Source: Klebsiella quasivariicola
GTDB taxonomy: Bacteria > Pseudomonadota > Gammaproteobacteria > Enterobacterales > Enterobacteriaceae
Assembly: GCF_002269255.1 (NCBI RefSeq)
Contig: NZ_CP022823.1
Coordinates: 3,844,001 to 3,908,000, forward strand
Reading direction: 5' to 3'
Length of the DNA: 64,000 bases
In this document: positions 58,712-64,000 of the stretch, one piece after another
How the letters are laid out: each line of letters starts with the position of its first letter
How positions within the stretch are numbered: position 1 is the first letter of the stretch
Notes under the pieces: model-generated
What the model saw: the letters and a program-made list of their open reading frames with translations, nothing else
The model's database searches: none
Told to the model about the DNA's origin: nothing
Position numbers and translations under genes: made by a program

Positions 58712-59925
58712 TGCCGTTCTCCTCGTACCACGCGTCCCCAGAGCGGCGCGCGCCCCGGCTCATACACCATCTCGACCGGATGCTCGGCATCCCAGATGGC
58801 AAAGTTAGCCACAAAGCCCGCCGCCAGCTGACCATGGCTGTTCTGCCGCCCCAGCGCCCGCGCGGCATGGCGAGTCACCCCGGCCCAGGCCTCCTCCGGC
58901 GTTAAACCAAACTTGACGCAGGCCATGTTCATCGCCAGATGCAGGCTGGCGAAGGGGCTGGTGCCGGGGTTGAAATCGGTCGCCACCGCCATCGGCACCT
59001 GGTACTTGCGCAGCAGTTCCACCGGCGGTTTGCGGGTTTCATTAAGGAAGTAAAACGCGCCGGGGAGCAGGGCTGCCACGGTGCCGCTTTCGCGCATCGC
59101 AGCCACGCCCTCTTCCGTCAGATACTCGATGTGGTCGGCGGAAAGCCCATGATAGCGGCTCACCAGCTGCGCGCCGCCCAGCGACGAGAGTTGCTCAACG
59201 TGGCCTTTTACCGGAATGCCCAGCGCCTGCGCGGCCTGAAAGACGCGCTCGGTTTGCTGTGGGCTGAAGCCAACGTTTTCGCAAAAGACGTCAACGCTTT
59301 CAAACAGTCCCTCCTGCCACAGCGTCGGCAGTATGGTCTCGCAGACCAGCGAGATATAGCCATCGGCGTCGCCATGATATTCCGGCGGCGTGGCATGGGC
59401 GGAGAGCAGCGTCGCCGACAGTTCCACGCCATTATGATTGGCCAGCTGGCGGGCGACCCGCAGCATTTTGCGTTCGTTTTGCAGATCGAGACCGTAGCCT
59501 GATTTAATCTCCAGGGTGGTCACCCCTTCACGCAGCAGGCGAGCAAGACGCGGCTGCGCCAGCGCCAGTAGTTCAGCTTCGCTGCTGTCGCGCGTGGCGC
59601 GCACGGTGGAGTTAATGCCGCCGCCGTTGGCGCTGATGGTTTGATAGGAGACGCCGTTCAGCCGCTGCTCCCACTCCTGGGCCCGGCTGCCGCCAAAGAT
59701 CAGGTGAGTGTGGCAGTCGATTAAACCCGGCGTTACCAGCCGGCCGTCGAGATCGATACTGCGCCCGCTGGGGGCGTCAGCATCAGCGACGACCGCCTCA
59801 ATGCGGCCGTTACGCACCAGCAGCGCGTGGCGCTCCAGCAGGCCGTACGGTTGGGAAGAATCAGGGTTCAGAGTGGCGAGACGCGCGTTTCGCCAGATAA
59901 CGCGTTCAGAGGTGGCTTCAGTCAT
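58708..59925 (-). CDS. hutI: Imidazolonepropionase HutI
   Basis: This 405-residue amidohydrolase opens the imidazolone ring to formiminoglutamate. Metal ligands appear in PGLIDCHTHLIFGGSR, and the family blocks TTLEIKSGYGLD, LSAHATPPEY, GHVEQLSSLGGAQL and VATDFNPGTSP are intact. The ATG at 59925 (MTEATSERVIWRN) gives the standard length; upstream codons would cover the HutC operator. It is the first gene of hutIGC. Confidence 0.95.
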   Translation of the reverse strand: MTEATSERVIWRNARLATLNPDSSQPYGLLERHALLVRNGRIEAVVADADAPSGRSIDLDGRLVTPGLIDCHTHLIFGGSRAQEWEQRLNGVSYQTISANGGGINSTVRATRDSSEAELLALAQPRLARLLREGVTTLEIKSGYGLDLQNERKMLRVARQLANHNGVELSATLLSAHATPPEYHGDADGYISLVCETILPTLWQEGLFESVDVFCENVGFSPQQTERVFQAAQALGIPVKGHVEQLSSLGGAQLVSRYHGLSADHIEYLTEEGVAAMRESGTVAALLPGAFYFLNETRKPPVELLRKYQVPMAVATDFNPGTSPFASLHLAMNMACVKFGLTPEEAWAGVTRHAARALGRQNSHGQLAAGFVANFAIWDAEHPVEMVYEPGRAPLWGRVVRGERQ

Positions 59926-59945
59926 AGCGCTTAACTTGTCATGGG

Positions 59946-59957
59946 TTGTATAGACAT
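59946..59957 (-). promoter_or_regulatory. HutC operator of hutIGC
   Basis: TTGTATAGACAT is, on the opposite strand, nearly the same as the hutUH operator core (TTGTCTATACAA, two mismatches). It lies about 20 bases before hutI, so both hut operons share the repressor. Confidence 0.8.
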
Positions 59958-60181
59958 TTATTTTCATAACGCCGATAAAGTCAACAATAGCGCAGGGAAA
60001 TGTTATTTTTTTGTGACTGCAGACCATCCGGCAGGACTACGCGTTGCGTAAAGACGGTAAGTTTTTCCGCACATGTCTTCCCGTTTCGTTCAAGTTAGTA
60101 TAAAACAGCAGGTTTTAAAGGACTTATACCCTGGCGTCTCAGCCGGGGTATTTCACTACGCTTAATTTTGCCCGGAGCAAC

Positions 60182-61465
60182 ATGAACACATATTCCGTTT
60201 CCCGCCTGGCGCTGGCGCTGGCCTTCGGCGTGACGCTGTCCGCCTGTAGCTCGACGCCTGCCGATCAACAGCCCTCAACGCAGACTGCACCGGGCACCAG
60301 CGCGCGTCCCATTCTGAACGCCGAAGAAGCGAAAAACTTCACGCCGGCGGCCTATTTCCAGTCGCTGGATCCCAACGCCGCCGCCTGGACGCCGTCTGCC
60401 ATCAGCCTGCCGGCGCAGCCTGACTTTATCGTCGGCCCCGCGGGAACCCAGGGCGTGACCCATACCACCATTCAGGCGGCGGTGGATGCGGCGATTGCCC
60501 GTCACTCGAACCGTCGTCTGTATATCGCGATTATGCCGGGCGAGTACCCGGGCACCGTCTACGTTCCGGCGGCGCCGGGCGCCCTGACCCTGTATGGTAC
60601 CGGCGACAAGCCAATTGACGTGAAAATCAGCGAAGCGATTGATTCCGAGATGGATCGCAACACCTGGCGCCGTCTGGTCAATCCAGGCGGCAAATATATG
60701 CCGGGTAAACCGGCATGGTATATGTTCGACAGCTGCCAAAGTAAATCCGCGGCGACCGTCGGCGTGATGTGTTCCGCGGTCTTCTGGTCACAGAATAATG
60801 GTCTGCAGCTGCAGAACCTGACTATCGCTAATAACCTCGGCGACAGCGTGGACGCCGGCACTCACCAGGCCGTGGCGCTGCGCAGCGATGGCGACCAGGT
60901 GCAGATCAATAAGGTCAATATTCTTGGCCGTCAGAATACCTTCTTTGTGACCAACAGCAGCGTGCAGAACCGTCTGCAGGACAACCGCCAGACCCGCACG
61001 CTGGTGACCAACAGCTACATTGAAGGCGATGTGGATATCGTTTCCGGCCGCGGCGCGGTGGTGTTTGATAATACCGACTTCCGCGTGGTGAACTCGCGCA
61101 CCCAGAAAGAGGCCTACGTCTTCGCGCCGGCCACCCTGAAAAGCGTGACCTACGGCTTCCTGGCGACCAACAGCCGCTTCACCGCCTCCGGCGATAACGT
61201 CGCGCAATTAGGCCGCGCGCTGGACGTCGATGGCAACAGCAATGGCCAGGTGGTGATCCGCGACAGCGCCATCAATGAAGGCTTTAATATTGCCCAGCCG
61301 TGGGCGGCGGCGGTAGGATCCGGCCGTCCGTTCAACGGCAACACCGGCAGCGCCGATGACAAAGGCAATCTGCAGCGCAACCTCAACGACAACGGCTTCA
61401 ACCGCATGTGGGAGTACAACAACCGCGGCGTGGGAAGCACGGTGGTCGCCGAGCCGAAACAGTAA
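60182..61465 (+). CDS. ybhC: Outer membrane lipoprotein YbhC, pectinesterase-fold
   Basis: This 427-residue protein has a lipoprotein signal with lipobox LSAC (Cys22) and a right-handed beta-helix of the pectin methylesterase family (HTTIQAAVDAAIARHSNRRLYIAIMPGEYPG, NILGRQNTFFV, EGDVDIVSGRGAVVF). The E. coli homologue is an outer-membrane lipoprotein with reported thioesterase annotation but no proven pectinesterase activity. In E. coli ybhC follows ybhB; here the hut locus lies between them. Confidence 0.9.
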   Translation: MNTYSVSRLALALAFGVTLSACSSTPADQQPSTQTAPGTSARPILNAEEAKNFTPAAYFQSLDPNAAAWTPSAISLPAQPDFIVGPAGTQGVTHTTIQAAVDAAIARHSNRRLYIAIMPGEYPGTVYVPAAPGALTLYGTGDKPIDVKISEAIDSEMDRNTWRRLVNPGGKYMPGKPAWYMFDSCQSKSAATVGVMCSAVFWSQNNGLQLQNLTIANNLGDSVDAGTHQAVALRSDGDQVQINKVNILGRQNTFFVTNSSVQNRLQDNRQTRTLVTNSYIEGDVDIVSGRGAVVFDNTDFRVVNSRTQKEAYVFAPATLKSVTYGFLATNSRFTASGDNVAQLGRALDVDGNSNGQVVIRDSAINEGFNIAQPWAAAVGSGRPFNGNTGSADDKGNLQRNLNDNGFNRMWEYNNRGVGSTVVAEPKQ

Positions 61466-61493
61466 AGCACAACAAGCGTGAACCATAATAAAA

Positions 61494-61512
61494 GAGAGGG
61501 CGATGCCCTCTC
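61494..61512 (+). terminator. Hairpin after ybhC
   Basis: GAGAGGGC-GAT-GCCCTCTC is an 8-bp perfect stem without a good T run. It may terminate ybhC transcripts inefficiently. Confidence 0.55.
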
Positions 61513-61546
61513 TCAGACTGCTGACAACGTGCAATCTTCAGGAATT

Positions 61547-61573
61547 GCCCGGCGGCGCTGCGCTTGCGCGGGC
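61547..61573. repeat. REP-like palindrome downstream of ybhC
   Basis: GCCCGG and the CGGGC end flank GGCGCTGCGCTTGC, the same core found in the array and after ybhS. Confidence 0.75.
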
Positions 61574-61617
61574 CTACAGCTAATTGCATAACGGTTTGAT
61601 ACTGAAGTCTTTCGCAG

Positions 61618-61646
61618 GCCGGGTAAGGCGAATGCCGCCACCCGGC
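61618..61646. repeat. Second REP-like palindrome downstream of ybhC
   Basis: GCCGGGT and ACCCGGC flank AAGGCGAATGCCGCC, a typical REP-type imperfect hairpin. Confidence 0.75.
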
Positions 61647-61689
61647 AGAAATGCGAGCACAATGACGAAACAGGTTTGTCGTCAGCCAG

Positions 61690-61718
61690 AGAGGGGGCGA
61701 TGCCCCCTCTTTTCTTTT
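61690..61718. terminator. Terminator between ybhC and the P-type ATPase
   Basis: AGAGGGGGC-GAT-GCCCCCTCT is followed by TTTCTTTTTC on the plus strand. It also lies just beyond the ATPase stop on the minus strand, where the T run is lacking. Confidence 0.75.
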
Positions 61719-61738
61719 TCGTTCAGCGCTTCACGCCG

Positions 61739-64000
61739 TCAGGCGGAACGCCATTTGCGGGTCAGCGGCTTTTCCAGTTCGACGATCAGGAACATGGCGA
61801 AACCGATGATAAAGGTGATCACCCAGTAGCGGAACGGCAGTCCGGTGGTGCCGAACAGCATCTGCATAAACGGCGCATAGATAATCAGCAGCTGCAGGAC
61901 CAGCAGCACACCGCTAACCACCCAGATCCCTTTGTTGGCCAGCAGACCTTTGGTTAACGAGAAGCCATCCGACACGCGGCAGTTCAGCATATAGAACCAC
62001 TGGGCGGTGACCAGGGTCTGCAGCAGCACGGTCCGGATAAACTCTGGCGAATAGCCGCGCGGCTGCAGCCAGGCCTCGAGAATAAAGGCGCTGACCGCAA
62101 TCATCGATCCCACAAACGCCACGCGCCAGATGGCAAAGCCGTCCATCACGTGCAGTTTGGGGTCGCGCGGTGGTCGTCGCATGATATTTTTCTCGCCGGC
62201 TTCAAACGCCAGGCCAAACGACAGCGTGGCCGAGGTGGCCATGTTCATCCACAGGATCAGCACCGGCGTCAGCGGCAGCACGTTGCCCGCCAGCAGCGCG
62301 ATCACGATCAGTAACCCCTGGGCAAGGTTGGTCGGCATGACGAAGAGAATGGTTTTCTTCAGGTTGTCATACACCCGACGCCCCTCGCGGACCGCGCTGG
62401 CGATGGTGGCGAAGTTATCATCGGTCAGCACCATATCGGCGGCTTCCTTGGTCACCTCGGTCCCCTTGATCCCCATCGCCACGCCGACATCAGCCTGCTT
62501 CAGCGCCGGGGCATCGTTCACCCCATCGCCGGTCATCCCGACAATCTCTTTCTTGCTCTGCAGGGCCTGCACCAGGCGGAACTTATCTTCCGGGCTGGTG
62601 CGGGCGAAGATATCAAACTGCTGCGCGGCCACACTCAGCTGCGCGTCGTCCATCACCTCCAGCTCGCGCCCGGTAATGGCATTTCCCGCATTGCCAATCC
62701 CCAGCATCTTGCCGATGCTCATCGCCGTTTGCGGGTGGTCGCCGGTGATCATTTTCACGCGGATCCCGGCCTGCAGGCAGTCGGCAATCGCCGTGATGGC
62801 CTCCGGCCGCGGCGGATCCATCATCCCGGCGACCCCTAGCAAAATCACCCCTTGCTGCAGATCCTGATGGGTCAGTTCGGTCTGGCCTGCGGCAGCTGGC
62901 TTCCAGGCCGCGGCCACCATCCGTAGCCCTTCCCGGGCGTACTCTTCAATTTTGCCTTCCCAGTACGGCAGATCCAGCGGCTGCAATCCGCTGTCGCTTT
63001 GCTGATACTGGCACAGGCGGAACAGGACATCCGGCGCGCCGGTAACCAGCACCACCTCCTCTTCACCCAGCCGGTAGAGAGTCGACATGTATTTATATTG
63101 CGAATCAAAAGGAATTTTACTGCGCAGTTCGCTGGTCAGCGGCGGCAGAGTGACCTTCGCCGCCAGCACCTTCAGCGCCCCTTCGGTCGGGCCACCGGTG
63201 ATTTTCCACAGTCCGCTCTCCTCTTTAATAAGCTGGCTGTCGTTACACAGATCGATGGTGCGCAGATAGCGCTCGAACAGCGAGCCAGGCGCGATCGTGA
63301 CCGGCGTCGGGTCGTCAATGGCGTGGATCTTACCGACCGGCTCATAGCTGTCCCCTTCCACCCGATAGACGCTGTCCGCGGTGATCACCGCCTTCACCGT
63401 CATTTCGTTCATGGTCAGGGTCCCGGTTTTATCCGAGCAGATCACCGTCATCGCGCCGAGGGTTTCCACCGTCGGCAGCTTGCGGATAATCGCCTTCTGG
63501 CGGGCCATCGCCTGCACGCCGAGCGACAGAATAATCGAGATAATCGCCGGCAATCCTTCCGGAACCGACGCCACCGCGAGGCTGATCAGCGACAGCATCA
63601 GTTCAGAAACCGGCATATCGCGGAACAGCAGACTAAAGACGAACAGCGCCGCCATCATCACCAGAATGAGGATAAAGATGGCTTTGCCCAGCTTGTCCAT
63701 TTGTACCAGCAGCGGCGTGCGGTGTTTCTCAATGCCCGCCATCATCTGGTTGATGTGGCCCAGCTCGGTGTCGCCGCCGGTGGCCACTACAATGCCTTTC
63801 CCCGCGCCGGAGCTGACGGTGGTCCCGGAAAACAACAGGTTGCTGCGATCGCCGAGCGGTAAATCGCCGCTTAGCGGCTCGGTGGTTTTCTCCACCACCG
63901 TCGACTCGCCGGTGAGAATGGCCTCTTCCACCCGCAGGTTGTGCGCCTCAGTCACGCGTAAATCGGCGGGGATACGGTCGCCGGCGCGGATCACCACGAT
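61739..64000 (-). CDS. Cation-transporting P-type ATPase, 3' part (5' end outside window)
   Basis: About 753 C-terminal residues of a P2-type ion pump are visible; the start lies beyond base 64000. Actuator domain residues include LTGESTVVEK, membrane helix 4 has SVPEGLP, the phosphorylation site is CSDKTGTLTMNEMTV, and the nucleotide/hinge motifs KMITGDHPQTAMSIGKMLG and GMTGDGVNDAPALKQADVG are intact. A C-terminal cation-ATPase domain has six helices, ending near WRSA. PEGLP is typical of Ca-type pumps, but helix 6 (MNMATSATLSFGLAFEAG) differs from classical Ca pumps. The transported ion is therefore uncertain. Confidence 0.88.
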   Translation of the reverse strand: MVVIRAGDRIPADLRVTEAHNLRVEEAILTGESTVVEKTTEPLSGDLPLGDRSNLLFSGTTVSSGAGKGIVVATGGDTELGHINQMMAGIEKHRTPLLVQMDKLGKAIFILILVMMAALFVFSLLFRDMPVSELMLSLISLAVASVPEGLPAIISIILSLGVQAMARQKAIIRKLPTVETLGAMTVICSDKTGTLTMNEMTVKAVITADSVYRVEGDSYEPVGKIHAIDDPTPVTIAPGSLFERYLRTIDLCNDSQLIKEESGLWKITGGPTEGALKVLAAKVTLPPLTSELRSKIPFDSQYKYMSTLYRLGEEEVVLVTGAPDVLFRLCQYQQSDSGLQPLDLPYWEGKIEEYAREGLRMVAAAWKPAAAGQTELTHQDLQQGVILLGVAGMMDPPRPEAITAIADCLQAGIRVKMITGDHPQTAMSIGKMLGIGNAGNAITGRELEVMDDAQLSVAAQQFDIFARTSPEDKFRLVQALQSKKEIVGMTGDGVNDAPALKQADVGVAMGIKGTEVTKEAADMVLTDDNFATIASAVREGRRVYDNLKKTILFVMPTNLAQGLLIVIALLAGNVLPLTPVLILWMNMATSATLSFGLAFEAGEKNIMRRPPRDPKLHVMDGFAIWRVAFVGSMIAVSAFILEAWLQPRGYSPEFIRTVLLQTLVTAQWFYMLNCRVSDGFSLTKGLLANKGIWVVSGVLLVLQLLIIYAPFMQMLFGTTGLPFRYWVITFIIGFAMFLIVELEKPLTRKWRSA

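Noticed and set aside
1..64000. tRNA or rRNA genes and prophage sequences
   Set aside because: None was recognised while reading either strand.

Overview
The window is enterobacterial chromosome, almost certainly Klebsiella (K. pneumoniae complex or a close relative). The backbone follows the E. coli mntS-opgE-ompX-rhtA-dps-glnHPQ to uvrB-bio-ybhB-ybhC order. Blocks typical of Klebsiella are set into it: a histidine-utilisation (hut) locus, an eptA-pmrAB locus beside uvrB, and a split-transketolase operon between rhlE and cecR. Assignments come from reading translated frames and comparing them with family knowledge; no searches were run.

Layout. 1-7400: mntS with an MntR box, opgE, ompX, rhtA, dps, and glnHPQ behind a sigma-54/NtrC promoter. 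7450-17320: ybiO, rlmF, a flavin-reductase-like gene, mcbA, ybiI, ybiJ, ybiB-dinG (LexA box) and rhlE. 17500-22860: an accessory operon (MFS transporter, SDR dehydrogenase, two-subunit transketolase) with a divergent LysR regulator. 22880-28625: cecR-ybhGFSR, a TetR-controlled ABC exporter with a perfect palindromic operator. 28590-32100: ybhQ and ybhP-clsB-ybhN. 32100-34456: a tandem array of a roughly 496-bp structured repeat lying where E. coli has ybhM. 34490-38150: ybhL and moaABCDE with a Moco riboswitch and a ModE box. 38285-42860: ybhK, then eptA-pmrA-pmrB behind a PmrA box and, convergent with pmrB, a 30-codon membrane-peptide gene with its own PmrA box. 42946-45680: uvrB, its LexA box, and a noncoding stretch with DnaA-box-like sites. 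45680-52040: an orphan, degenerate UrtE/LivF-like ATPase, bioBFCD and bioA around a BirA operator, an ERIC element in the bioB leader, and ybhB. 52100-59960: hutT, hutUH and hutIGC with HutC operators and a NAC site. 60180-64000: ybhC and the 3' part of a P-type ATPase.

Themes. Envelope and lipid A modification (opgE, ompX, eptA/pmrAB), nitrogen supply (glnHPQ, hut), cofactor synthesis (moa, bio) and DNA repair (dinG, uvrB) are interleaved as separately regulated units. The least explained items are the PmrA-box-driven 30-residue peptide (a PmrR candidate), the 496-bp array with its 150-bp multi-hairpin module, the orphan ATPase, and the split-transketolase operon of unknown substrate.
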